DNA of 64,000 nucleotides, taken from the NCBI GenBank assembly GCA_903859705.1, contig CAIONQ010000163.1, forward strand, positions 186,001 through 250,000, in the 5' to 3' direction. The stretch comes from an uncultured Chthonomonas sp. Its GTDB lineage: Bacteria; Armatimonadota; Chthonomonadetes; Chthonomonadales; Chthonomonadaceae. The first letter of the stretch is position 1. Each line of letters starts with the position of its first letter. The position numbers and the translations under genes are program-made. Positions 36,851 through 45,470 of this stretch are shown one piece after another. The notes under the pieces were generated by a model. That model did not search any database, had not been told where the DNA came from, and worked only from the letters and a program-made list of their open reading frames with translations.

Positions 36851-37429
36851 TTACGCACCCATCCCACACTTATAAGCCTTACTCAACCACTTCTCCCGTT
36901 GCTGTTGGGTGGAGCGCTTTACTGGGCCAAAGTTAGTAATTGCTACAGGCTTTACGCCGCTGAATTGCAGAATCGCGCGTTTCATTTCATTGTGGCCGGG
37001 CATACGCACCACCCACCGGTAATACCAGGGCGGGCTGCCCATGGTCGCAAACAGATGGGCCGTTCGCCCCGCAAGTAAACGATCCCAGAATACGGATCCC
37101 TCCCGATATTTAAATGCAAAGCCAGGCAGAAACACACGATCTATAAAGCCCTTTAGCAAAGCAGGCGTGGCGCCCCACCATATTGGATAAACAAAAACGA
37201 GGTGCTGAGCCCAGGATATTGCCTCCTGTGCTGCAACCAGATCAGGCTCCAGCGGCTGAATTTTGGCGTAACCTTCGTGGAGTATGGGGTCAAACAGCAA
37301 TTTGCCCAGGGAAATGAACTGCACTTCGTTCCCGGCAGCCTCTGCACCTTTTATATAGGCATCTGCAATTGCCCGACAAAAGCTGTTGTCATTAGGATTT
37401 CCCAGAATTACCAGAATACGCTTGCTCAT
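36851..37429 (-). CDS. NAD(P)H-dependent flavodoxin-fold oxidoreductase
   Basis: The 192-residue product has a flavodoxin-like fold. The phosphate-binding loop is NPNDNSFCRAI, and the quinone-reductase family motif VYPIWWGATPALLKGFIDRVFLPGFAF lies near residues 75-101. The family (KefF, YwrO, NQO-like) reduces quinones or related compounds with FMN or FAD. The ATG has GAGGAGAG shortly upstream. It is convergent with the PAS kinase gene (52-bp gap) and has no partner gene nearby. Confidence 0.92.
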   Translation of the reverse strand: MSKRILVILGNPNDNSFCRAIADAYIKGAEAAGNEVQFISLGKLLFDPILHEGYAKIQPLEPDLVAAQEAISWAQHLVFVYPIWWGATPALLKGFIDRVFLPGFAFKYREGSVFWDRLLAGRTAHLFATMGSPPWYYRWVVRMPGHNEMKRAILQFSGVKPVAITNFGPVKRSTQQQREKWLSKAYKCGMGA

Positions 37430-37659
37430 AAATGCTCTCCTCATCTGGCCCCAAATTACAGTTTCCCGATGCGCCACAATCTAATTTAGAAAATTGTACG
37501 CCAGGCTGCACAAGAGACGCGATTTTGGTGTTGCCAGTTCTATTTATTCTACTGCTGAGAGTGCAGGTAGTACTTCCGCTCCAAACGGAGCAACAGCTCC
37601 CAACCTGTGCAGGTGAGGAGCTGTTATAACGAGTGCTCGAGCAAACATCTATACTGAAA

Positions 37660-38244
37660 TCAGGCTCTGCGGCGCCGTTTTGCAATTGTTCCGCCAGCTA
37701 CCATGCTGCCCACAATTAGTGCCAGTGTGCCAGGCTCAGGAGTGTGGGTTGGCGGCGGAACACCGTCGCCACTTGTTCCGTAATAGTCGTTTGGCCCAAA
37801 AGCGTGGAATACAAACGAACCGTTGGATTCAATTACAGATCCAGGGTTTCCCAATCGCAAGTTAGCGGGCAGGCCCGTGTCTGCCAGGTCGGTTCCACCA
37901 TCTGCAGAATAATAGAGCATTCTGTCGCCATAAGAGCCAGACATCACACCTGCGGCATTTGTAAACCGTATGGCATCACTTACCGTTGTTCCATCTTCAT
38001 TCAATACAAGAACGGTTCCACATCCAATGCCAGTTTGAAATGCACTCAAGTTGTATGTGAGCACATTGAAACCGGGGTTCGTTGGGTCCGCCAGCATTGT
38101 GCCCGTAATAACGTGCACAGAGCCATTGTTATAGAGCCCGTAGCCGTTCTCGTCAAAAGTAAATGTAAACTGAGCATGTGCGTTAGGCGCGACCAGGAAC
38201 GCCAGCGTTCCAATCAACGCTGCTCTGGTAACCGATTTAAGCAT
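37660..38244 (-). CDS. PEP-CTERM-anchored exported protein
   Basis: The 194-residue product has a signal peptide (about 1-25, ending PNAHA), a beta-rich body with little Lys or Cys, and a C-terminal PEP-CTERM tripartite tail: TPEPGTLAL, a hydrophobic stretch and a terminal RRRR cluster. Exosortases recognise this tail and deliver such proteins to the outer surface or biofilm matrix. AGGAT precedes the ATG. No exosortase gene is in the window. The body's function is unknown. Confidence 0.9.
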   Translation of the reverse strand: MLKSVTRAALIGTLAFLVAPNAHAQFTFTFDENGYGLYNNGSVHVITGTMLADPTNPGFNVLTYNLSAFQTGIGCGTVLVLNEDGTTVSDAIRFTNAAGVMSGSYGDRMLYYSADGGTDLADTGLPANLRLGNPGSVIESNGSFVFHAFGPNDYYGTSGDGVPPPTHTPEPGTLALIVGSMVAGGTIAKRRRRA

Positions 38245-38268
38245 CTGGTATCCTCGACTGTTGTTTGA

Positions 38269-38661
38269 TTAAACTGCGAGAGGTTTAAGATACTAGCGGT
38301 AGGATCAGAATGCAGCTCGCTACATTCGGAAATATCGAAGTACATTTAACACAGTAGCAATTCCACCCTGTCCTAACCATAAGATGGTAAATTGTCAATA
38401 GCAAGTTAATGAAATTGAAGTCGGTTTAAGTTCCTGTTGCTGATATCGTGCAGGTAGTTATCCTTCACTATTCGTTCAGCGCAAACAACTAATATCTGAA
38501 AACGGCTCAAACAACCAACGTTAACCGGCGATCAATAGATTTCTATTCAAAAACCAACAAATTATCCAGAATTCTGTCTCCTGGTGAGGGGAAGCAGTGC
38601 TAAAAAAGGCGGCATCCCTCTGATTCTCCTACGCACAGTTGCCCACTGTAGGAACTAACCC
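38269..38661. other. A/T-rich intergenic region
   Basis: About 390 bases without a coding frame lie between the PEP-CTERM gene and the rhamnosidase terminator. Apart from the candidate promoter at 38370-38398 nothing is recognised. Confidence 0.5.
38370..38398 (-). promoter_or_regulatory. Candidate promoter for the PEP-CTERM gene
   Basis: On the - strand a perfect TTGACA (38393-38398) lies 17 bp before TAGGAC (38370-38375). The -10 is poor, so support is modest. The start codon is about 125 bp downstream. Confidence 0.3.
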
Positions 38662-38699
38662 AAAAACTCAGGGGCGTCTGGCCCACGCCAGCCACCCCT
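38662..38699 (-). terminator. Terminator of rhamnosidase-like gene
   Basis: A 12-bp imperfect stem (two mismatches; 38671-38682 with 38687-38698) has a 4-nt loop. On the - strand GAGTTTTTGG follows. It lies 18 bp past the stop. Confidence 0.75.
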
Positions 38700-38716
38700 G
38701 TTCTGTTTCCCACACC

Positions 38717-40504
38717 CTATTTAGTAACTACCTTAACGCCACGCGGGGCAGTAAATGTAGTTTTGATGCTGCCATCCGCCTGCTTTTCGTGCCGAACTTT
38801 TACCACACCCTTCGGGGTTGGGAAAGTGCCTTCTGCCCAGCTTAGGTCGCCAAGGTGAGGCGTTATCCGTATCTGAGCGCAGCCCGGCTTAATCACCTGT
38901 ACTCCCAGCACATGCTCCGTTAGCCATGGGGTGGGGCCAGATGCCCATCCATGGCACAGACTATGCCGAAATCCCAGGTAGCAGTAGTTGCCGTAATCAC
39001 CGTGGATATCTACTTGGCCCGCTGGCACCAGTTCATCAATTCGGGCCGCGTTTTTCATCCAATCCAGGTCAAAATCTTCCCAGAAGGTGGTTGCGCCCAT
39101 ATCCAGCATGCCGCCCCAGTACTGCCGAATGGCATCCAGGCAGCCCTGGTAATCGCCCGCCTGTGCTCGGGCCTGCAGCACGTAGTATCCGTAGAATGTT
39201 GATAGTCGTTGTGCGCCATCCACCGCCATTACCTTACGGTTTAGTTCCGCGGCATCGCCAAGGCCAGCAAGTGCCATAAGCGCGGCGGCCTGCTTGCTGT
39301 TGTTTGGGTCCGGCACATGCTTCTTTAGCTTTGCGACACCTGCCTTGCACTCGGCGGCAAGGGGTTTATCTCCCAGCCAATTGGCCATATCTGCACCCGC
39401 CTGCAGGCTCAACACAAGCAGGGCATGCAGGCCAGCATGTATGGCGGTCTTGTTTTCAGAGCTCGGCCAATCCAGAAAGCGACCCTCAGGCAACGTTTCA
39501 GAACCATCCGGGCCAATGTGCTTTACCAGCTCCGTTAATAGCGATGTAAGGTACGGCTGCTGCTGCTTGAGGTAGCCCATATCGCCACCATGTTCGTACC
39601 AGCTCTTGTGAATCAATATCCACCATAGCGAGTAGCTGCTAATGCCGTTCATCCACGCAGGGGTGGGCGTTTCATTCCGAATTAAATCCAGGCTGGATGG
39701 CACAATATCCATGCCTGCCGTGCCAAACACCGCGCTTATGGTGGAGGTCTCCGGGTGCATATCACCAATCCACACAAGCCGGTCGCGCTTTATGCCATCC
39801 CAAAGGTAGTCCTGCATATTAAGCTGCACTGTGTAGGCGCCCGTTTGCCAAATCTTGTTTAATCTATCATCGCTGCACTTAAAGCTGCCGAGATAGGGCA
39901 AATCCCGATGGAGATAGATGGCCCGAACAGAGTGAAGCGCTATCATTGCCCCCGGCTCTGTGAGATCTATTCGTACAAATCGAAAGCCCGTATTGCCAAC
40001 CTCTACCGTGCCCAGCCAGGGTGCTTCGCATACTTGATCGCGCACGGCATGGTCTGTTTGAGAGTTCTTCTCGCCCAGCTCACTCATCGCTTCGCTTACG
40101 GATTCTCCGAATCGAACTCTCAGATGGACCGTCTTGCCTCTATCGCCCACTGGCTTTAGGTCGGTAACCGCAATCTGCACGCCACCATGAATCTCACGCC
40201 CAAAGTCCAGCAAAATGCCTGGCTTTGAGGTGGTACTGCGCATAACGCAGCTTGCCGGGTGGCTCAGGGTTACCTGGCCACTGCCAGGTATCAGCAGCTT
40301 CTCCGGGGTAGCAACCGAAGAGCCATCGTCAGCGCTCTTCCAAACAACGCGTGTTGGCACCAGATATTCCCGAATGCGTGGATCGCGCTTTACAGATGCG
40401 CTTGCCTGGGGCGCCGCATCTGCCCGGTTCTGAATTGGCTCTGTCATGGCAATTGCCGCCTCCAGCAAGAGAGCAGTAAGGGTTACGATAATCAGTTTTC
40501 TCAT
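38717..40504 (-). CDS. Secreted alpha-L-rhamnosidase-like glycoside hydrolase
   Basis: The 595-residue product has a signal peptide (about 1-19), an N-terminal beta domain (LLDFGREIHGGVQI, VRFGESVSEAM), and an (alpha/alpha)6 barrel like GH78 alpha-L-rhamnosidases. Core motifs are QTGAYTVQLNMQDYLWDGIKRDRLVWIGDMHPE and GATTFWEDFD, which hold the acidic residues expected in the active site. The C-terminal domain has the usual SLCHGWASGPTPWL stretch. Such enzymes release L-rhamnose from plant or bacterial polysaccharides. The length is at the short end for GH78. The DinB-like gene lies 7 bp upstream on the same strand. Confidence 0.9.
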   Translation of the reverse strand: MRKLIIVTLTALLLEAAIAMTEPIQNRADAAPQASASVKRDPRIREYLVPTRVVWKSADDGSSVATPEKLLIPGSGQVTLSHPASCVMRSTTSKPGILLDFGREIHGGVQIAVTDLKPVGDRGKTVHLRVRFGESVSEAMSELGEKNSQTDHAVRDQVCEAPWLGTVEVGNTGFRFVRIDLTEPGAMIALHSVRAIYLHRDLPYLGSFKCSDDRLNKIWQTGAYTVQLNMQDYLWDGIKRDRLVWIGDMHPETSTISAVFGTAGMDIVPSSLDLIRNETPTPAWMNGISSYSLWWILIHKSWYEHGGDMGYLKQQQPYLTSLLTELVKHIGPDGSETLPEGRFLDWPSSENKTAIHAGLHALLVLSLQAGADMANWLGDKPLAAECKAGVAKLKKHVPDPNNSKQAAALMALAGLGDAAELNRKVMAVDGAQRLSTFYGYYVLQARAQAGDYQGCLDAIRQYWGGMLDMGATTFWEDFDLDWMKNAARIDELVPAGQVDIHGDYGNYCYLGFRHSLCHGWASGPTPWLTEHVLGVQVIKPGCAQIRITPHLGDLSWAEGTFPTPKGVVKVRHEKQADGSIKTTFTAPRGVKVVTK

Positions 40505-40511
40505 AAATGTT

Positions 40512-41090
40512 CTATTGCCCCAGTGTAAATCCGCTGCCGCGCAGCCTATCTTCTATCTGCAGCCAGTGGTAACGCTCGTGCTGAACCATGGCGGTAATAT
40601 ATGCTCCCACACTCAGTTTGAGCAGCGGCGATATGGGGGAAGGTATCTTCTCCTGGCTCAGATCCATGCCGTTACCAAGCCGAATACACTGCAGAAACCG
40701 GCTTTGCAGATCCAGAAACTGGGCCAGTTCAACATCTGGCGATAGCCCGGATGCGGGCGGTGTTAGCATCTTTGGGGCTGGGGGGTTAAAGCTGCTTTCC
40801 GGGCTCACTACCTTTATAAACAGCTTCTCAAGCACTGAAAGCTTAAAGGGCGCATCGCCAATAGCGCCCTTGCCGCTGCTGCTAATCTTCTGGATTGCTG
40901 CCTCAAACAGGGGCATCAGCGGGCTTGCGCTGGCGTTGAGGTGCCACAGTATCTCCACAGCACTCCAATCGGTAGGGGCCGCTTTCCAGTTCCACTGCTC
41001 GGGGCTCAGCCCGCCCAGTTTCTCTGCCTGTGCTGTAATCGCAGCAATGGGCTGTTCCAGTTTCGCCATCTGTGGCGATAGTACCAACAT
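40512..41090 (-). CDS. DinB-like four-helix-bundle protein
   Basis: The 192-residue protein fits the DinB/YfiT superfamily. N-terminal LSPEQWNWKAAPTDWSAVEILWHL holds the first helix and a His, and the C-terminal AMVQHERYHWLQIE holds two more His, giving the usual three-histidine metal site. Members include thiol transferases and proteins of unknown function. GGAG precedes the ATG by 7 nt. It lies between a rhamnosidase-like and a dehydrogenase gene, with 7-bp and 18-bp gaps, so the three are probably cotranscribed. The function is not predictable. Confidence 0.83.
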   Translation of the reverse strand: MLVLSPQMAKLEQPIAAITAQAEKLGGLSPEQWNWKAAPTDWSAVEILWHLNASASPLMPLFEAAIQKISSSGKGAIGDAPFKLSVLEKLFIKVVSPESSFNPPAPKMLTPPASGLSPDVELAQFLDLQSRFLQCIRLGNGMDLSQEKIPSPISPLLKLSVGAYITAMVQHERYHWLQIEDRLRGSGFTLGQ

Positions 41091-41108
41091 CTACGGCTCC
41101 ATCTCTTA

Positions 41109-42143
41109 TCAAACGGTGAGCATAATCTTCATTACCGCACCAGGATCAGTGGTGAGGCGGGTAAATGCCTCATGCCCGGCCTCCAGTGGCAGCGTTTCGG
41201 TCCATGGAGAAAGGTCTATGTCGCCGCTCTCTATCAGTGCCTTAGAGCGGGCGAAATCGGCCTCAGTAAAGGCATAAGAGCCCTGTAGCCGAATTTCGTT
41301 ACGCACAACTGTGGCAAAATCCACCTGGCTGTTTCCTTCGTGCAGGCCCAACAGCATCACCTGGCCACCTTTGCGAACAGAGGCCACGCAGGCATTGCGT
41401 ACGGCCTGGTTTCCATGGGCATCCACCGCTACATCCGCGCCGCCCGGGAACAGCTTTCGCACTTCGGCGGGCGCATCGGCGGTGCGCGGGTTAATAAGAT
41501 GTGTTGCACCCAGTCGCTTCGCCACTTCCAGCCGATCTGCATTAAGATCCACAATGGCAATATCACGGTAGCCAAGCAGCCGTGCCAGAGAAAGCATCAG
41601 GCAACCCTGTGTACCGGCACCATAAATAACCAGGCTGCCCGGTGCACTTCCAGTTATCAGGGTAAACAGATGCACGCCATTTGCAAGCGGCTCCACCATG
41701 ACTGCGCGGTTATCCGGCAAAGAATCCGGCAGCGGAAACACATTCGCAGCCCGTATACACACATACTCTGCAAAAGCGCCATCCACATTATCCAGGCCAA
41801 GCAGGTTCCAGCTTTCGCAAATGTTTACCTTGCCTGTGCGGCATGCCAGGCAGCGCCCGCAGGGCGTTACCGGGTTTACCACTACGCGGCTGCCAATCTG
41901 AAATGGCCACTCTGCACTGTAATCCGGCGCGGCGGTGGGCATCTTCACCACATCGCCAATTGCCTCATGCCCAAGCACAAGGCCCGGCTGTCGGCGCGGG
42001 CTCAGGCCAAGAAATCCCGCCATATCAGAGCCACAGATACCGGTGCCGCGCACCTTTAGCAGCACCTGGTCTGGCTCGGGCTCGGGAATAGGGCGGGTGC
42101 CCAGGGTCATGGTTTTGAGGTCGGAATAGATCAGGGCTTTCAT
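41109..42143 (-). CDS. Zinc-dependent medium-chain dehydrogenase (polyol/alcohol)
   Basis: The 344-residue product has catalytic zinc ligands in GICGSD and GHEAIG and a complete structural four-cysteine lobe (CGRCLACRTGKVNIC). The coenzyme-binding domain has GAGTQGCL, and an acidic residue (VDLNADR) favours NAD. The family covers sorbitol, threonine and galactitol dehydrogenases. The ATG at 42143 has GGGAG 6 nt upstream. Next to a rhamnosidase-like gene a sugar-alcohol role is plausible but unproven. A terminator separates it from the rpoZ operon upstream. Confidence 0.92.
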   Translation of the reverse strand: MKALIYSDLKTMTLGTRPIPEPEPDQVLLKVRGTGICGSDMAGFLGLSPRRQPGLVLGHEAIGDVVKMPTAAPDYSAEWPFQIGSRVVVNPVTPCGRCLACRTGKVNICESWNLLGLDNVDGAFAEYVCIRAANVFPLPDSLPDNRAVMVEPLANGVHLFTLITGSAPGSLVIYGAGTQGCLMLSLARLLGYRDIAIVDLNADRLEVAKRLGATHLINPRTADAPAEVRKLFPGGADVAVDAHGNQAVRNACVASVRKGGQVMLLGLHEGNSQVDFATVVRNEIRLQGSYAFTEADFARSKALIESGDIDLSPWTETLPLEAGHEAFTRLTTDPGAVMKIMLTV

Positions 42144-42204
42144 AGCCATCTCCCGGTGTGGATTTTGCGCAGAGCAGTTGTTGGCGCAGGGGCACAAAAG
42201 GTAT

Positions 42205-42245
42205 TGGCCCACAACCGGTGCAGGCAATGCATCGGTTGTGGGCCA
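42205..42245 (-). terminator. Terminator ending the rpoZ-dnaK operon
   Basis: A 13-bp stem (42205-42217 with 42233-42245) has a 15-nt loop. On the - strand it is followed by ATACCTTTTG. It lies 15 bp past the stop of the TPR gene. Confidence 0.78.
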
Positions 42246-42259
42246 TATTTGTTTGGTGT

Positions 42260-43675
42260 TTAGAAGCCGAGCTTGGGGCTCTTAATTGGCGAGTGGGTAA
42301 CCAGCGGGCGGCGGATAAGTGTGCCATCGCGGTGGTCGATGATAAGATCGGTGCAGGGCTCGTAAGCTGCCAATAGCTCATCTGCCACTTCGTCGCACTC
42401 GTCATCTTCCGGGAACTGGTCTGCAATCTGCTTTGCAACCTCTTCCGGGGTTCTCGTTTCCTCTACGCGGGTAACGTCCTGGTTTTCCTGATCAACCAGG
42501 AACCGTGTTTCCCATGGCAGGTAGCACTGCTGGCTCAGGAAGCCACCAATATCCGGTGTAAGCGGCTGGCGCTCTGTCCAGCGTACATCCAGAGCAAATG
42601 TCACCAGGCCGGCGCGTGCCTGCGCAAGGTCTACAAATGCCGCTTCATCTTCCAGGTGCATCACATCATATGAGTGCGCAAGAACAAGCAGGGCAAGGTC
42701 CTCATCGCTCTCAGTGTTGTCGCCGTGCTGATAGGGCCGAATATTCTCTGGCTCAACTTCCCACCACTCTGCAAACAGGCGGGCAAGAGGCTCAGAGGTT
42801 GGGCCCAGCCACAGAATGCGTGTGGGAGCCAGTTCCTTCTTATCCAGAACAGCGGCGGTGGTGCCAACAATGTAGGCAACATCCTCTTCGTTGGGTTGGA
42901 AGAATACAAACCGCTCACCGGGCAGGTTCTCATCCGGGTTGGTTTCTACCAGCATAGAGCGGGTCTGCACATAGTGCCAGTCGCGCAGGGTCATTTCTTC
43001 CTGGCCATCAAAATCCCGAACTCGGGCAATCAGGTCGCCAACCTCTTCGCGCACTTCTTCCATACCGGGGAACTGGGAAGCAGCCTCTGGCGGCGCAATC
43101 TGGTACACGGCTTCGGCCTCATCCAGCTGGCGAAGCAGGGCATAGCACTCACCCATCTCCAGCACCAGCCAAATCGGCAATCCGCCATACACATCGTTCA
43201 GGCCATGGAAGGCGTTGATCGCCTCTTCATAAGCGCCGAGATCCATTGCCGACTGTGCGATGTCTACATCCACGGCCTGCGTAAATTCGGTAAGCTGATT
43301 GCCTACCAGCTGGCGAGCACGCTTAAGGAAGGGGCGGCCCACAAATGGCTGCTGCAGCTGGCAAAAACGGTTTCCAATCTGGTAATACAGGCTTGGCTCC
43401 GTTCGGTTCTCAAGCAGGTTCTTAAACAGATCAAGTTCGTCGCTGTTATCTGCCCCGTTGAGCTGAGCCATTTTGGTTAGCAGATCTACTGTGGCACCTA
43501 TTACCAGGTCCGAAGTTACATCCTGCTGAAAGGCAAACACAAGCTGCTGCAGTCCGCTTGCCGGGTCGCCACCCTCTTCAGAAGCCTGGCGAGCGCGCTC
43601 TACAAACTGCCTTACTTCGTCACTGATGCCTTCATCATTTGCAATCGGGTTGCCGTCTGGGCCTAAAATTCGCAT
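42260..43675 (-). CDS. TPR-like acidic protein encoded with chaperone operon
   Basis: I do not recognise a named family. The 471-residue, strongly acidic soluble protein has TPR-like helical repeats at about 90-210 (EPSLYYQIGNRFCQL, AMDLGAYEEAINAFHGL, LVLEMGECYALLRQLDEAEAVYQ). An alpha/beta domain follows at about 230-400. The sequence has no signal peptide. It is the last gene of the rpoZ-dnaK-dnaJ-prmA-rsmE run, 24 bp after rsmE. TPR proteins often act with Hsp70, but a co-chaperone role is only a guess. Confidence 0.78.
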   Translation of the reverse strand: MRILGPDGNPIANDEGISDEVRQFVERARQASEEGGDPASGLQQLVFAFQQDVTSDLVIGATVDLLTKMAQLNGADNSDELDLFKNLLENRTEPSLYYQIGNRFCQLQQPFVGRPFLKRARQLVGNQLTEFTQAVDVDIAQSAMDLGAYEEAINAFHGLNDVYGGLPIWLVLEMGECYALLRQLDEAEAVYQIAPPEAASQFPGMEEVREEVGDLIARVRDFDGQEEMTLRDWHYVQTRSMLVETNPDENLPGERFVFFQPNEEDVAYIVGTTAAVLDKKELAPTRILWLGPTSEPLARLFAEWWEVEPENIRPYQHGDNTESDEDLALLVLAHSYDVMHLEDEAAFVDLAQARAGLVTFALDVRWTERQPLTPDIGGFLSQQCYLPWETRFLVDQENQDVTRVEETRTPEEVAKQIADQFPEDDECDEVADELLAAYEPCTDLIIDHRDGTLIRRPLVTHSPIKSPKLGF

Positions 43676-43699
43676 CCTGTTGTCTCCATGCTGAAAGAT

Positions 43700-44461
43700 T
43701 CACATTTCAAATTCGTACAAAATCTGGCTTATGGCCACCAGCGCTGCGGTTTCCGTGCGGAGCACCCTTGGGCCAAGCCCCACCAGGTGCCAACCAGCAT
43801 CCGTTGCCGCCTGCAGCTCCTGCTGGCTCCATCCGCCCTCCGGGCCAATAGCTATCACAATCCGCTCACCTGCCGAGCCTTCGCTTTGATATTGTGATAC
43901 CACCTGTTTCAGTGGCTGCTCGCCGGGCTGTAACAGCATTCGAAGTCCCGCGGCATGGTGCGGGTTTGCCAGCAACGCCTGCACTCGCACAGGCGCTTCC
44001 ACCTCAGGCACTCGTCTGCGGTGGCTTTGCTCGGCAGCGCTGCGTGCTATCTGGTTCCACCGTGCCACCTTTTCGGCGGCGCGCCCGGGCTCTTTTGGCA
44101 TGTCTGCCACGGTTCTGTCGGTTCTCAACGGCACAAACGCACAGGCTCCCGCCTCTACGCCATGCTGAATCACCTGCTCAAACTTATCACCCTTGCCAAG
44201 CGCCTGCGCCACGGTTACAGTAACCGCAGGCTCCGGAGCTGTAAGGTGATCTGCCCGTTCCTCCAGCCGAAAATGCGTGCGGCTCTTCTCCACACTGGTA
44301 ACGCTACACCGCCACGTTTCCCCATTGGGAGCCACTACCACCGCTTCTGTGCCCGGCTGTGCTCGCAGTACTTTTGCCAGGTGCAGGTGATCTTGCCCCT
44401 CGGCAAATGCGGCACCTTCCGCAAGGTGTATCTGAGAATCCGGTAAGAACAGGTACTGCAT
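43700..44461 (-). CDS. rsmE: 16S rRNA (uracil-1498-N3)-methyltransferase RsmE
   Basis: The 253-residue SPOUT methyltransferase begins with a PUA-like domain (HLAKVLRAQPG). The knotted C-terminal domain has GPEGGWSQQEL and GPRVLRTETAALVAI, which bind S-adenosylmethionine. It methylates U1498 of 16S rRNA in the decoding region. The gene starts 6 bp after prmA, the common prmA-rsmE order. Confidence 0.95.
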   Translation of the reverse strand: MQYLFLPDSQIHLAEGAAFAEGQDHLHLAKVLRAQPGTEAVVVAPNGETWRCSVTSVEKSRTHFRLEERADHLTAPEPAVTVTVAQALGKGDKFEQVIQHGVEAGACAFVPLRTDRTVADMPKEPGRAAEKVARWNQIARSAAEQSHRRRVPEVEAPVRVQALLANPHHAAGLRMLLQPGEQPLKQVVSQYQSEGSAGERIVIAIGPEGGWSQQELQAATDAGWHLVGLGPRVLRTETAALVAISQILYEFEM

Positions 44462-44467
44462 TTGCCG

Positions 44468-45412
44468 TTAGCGGATTTCGCCGGTGCCACCAACCGGGGG
44501 CAACTCCGCTGCGGCCCGTGCCAGAGCGTCCGGATCCGCCGGCGGTTCTGCAGATTTCCTGGTAACCAGGCATACCCATATGTCTTCACGCTTGGTATCG
44601 ATGTGCTGCAGGCCAACGGCGGCAAGCGCGTCTCGCACCAGGTCGTGATGATCATCTACAATGCCAGAGCCAATAAATATGCCGCCCTCTTTAACGCGGG
44701 GCGCAATGGAGGGTGCAAGCTCTATAATGGTGTTGGCTACGATGTTCGCCACAACAACGTCTTGATCCTGTGCAGCCTTATCGAATTCATCCATCTCAAG
44801 GATCTGTACCGTATGCTCCAGTTCATTGCGTGCAATGTTCTGCCGGGCAATTTTGCGCGGAAGCAGATCAATATCGGTGGCAACCACTTCGGATGCGCCA
44901 AGCAGAGCGGCGGTAATGGAGAGAATACCGCTTCCGGTACCTATATCTCCTACCTTAAAGCCGGGCTTCACATGCTCTTCCAGGGCTTCCATACACAAAC
45001 GGGTGGTGGGGTGGCCGCCTGTTCCAAAGGCCATTCCAGGATCGAGATCAATCACGAGTTCCCCTTCGGCCGCATCGTACAATTCCCAACTGGGTTTAAT
45101 TACCAGGCGCTGGCCAATATGCAGCGGTTTGAAGTACTTCTTCCAGGCGTTGGCCCAGTCTTCATCCTCCGCATAGCGTATGGTCATACGCTCCACAAGC
45201 GCTGGCAACCCAAACTCTTCAAGCCGATCCAGGTGAGAAACAAGGCCCTCAATCCGCATGGTGAGTTCATCGGTAACCGGCAGGCTTCCCTGAATCTTTA
45301 CAGGGGAATCGCCCGTTATCATCACACCGCCACAGCCCGCACTTATATAGGCGTAACTCACTGCGTCCACGGCTGCAGGATCGCAGGATACGCTCATTTC
45401 TGCCCAACGCAT
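44468..45412 (-). CDS. prmA: Ribosomal protein L11 methyltransferase PrmA
   Basis: The 314-residue protein has the PrmA N-terminal domain (WANAWKKYFKPLHIG) and a Rossmann methyltransferase domain with DPGMAFGTGGHPTT and VGDIGTGSGILSI. The NPPF-type motif is replaced by a NIVANTI stretch, as is usual for this family. It trimethylates ribosomal protein L11. It lies between dnaJ and rsmE, the classic order. Confidence 0.95.
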   Translation of the reverse strand: MRWAEMSVSCDPAAVDAVSYAYISAGCGGVMITGDSPVKIQGSLPVTDELTMRIEGLVSHLDRLEEFGLPALVERMTIRYAEDEDWANAWKKYFKPLHIGQRLVIKPSWELYDAAEGELVIDLDPGMAFGTGGHPTTRLCMEALEEHVKPGFKVGDIGTGSGILSITAALLGASEVVATDIDLLPRKIARQNIARNELEHTVQILEMDEFDKAAQDQDVVVANIVANTIIELAPSIAPRVKEGGIFIGSGIVDDHHDLVRDALAAVGLQHIDTKREDIWVCLVTRKSAEPPADPDALARAAAELPPVGGTGEIR

Positions 45413-45470
45413 ACTCGCTTATTTGTCCTTCCAGTGGGCGGGGTTCGCCCCGGCGCAGCTACTCGCCAGG

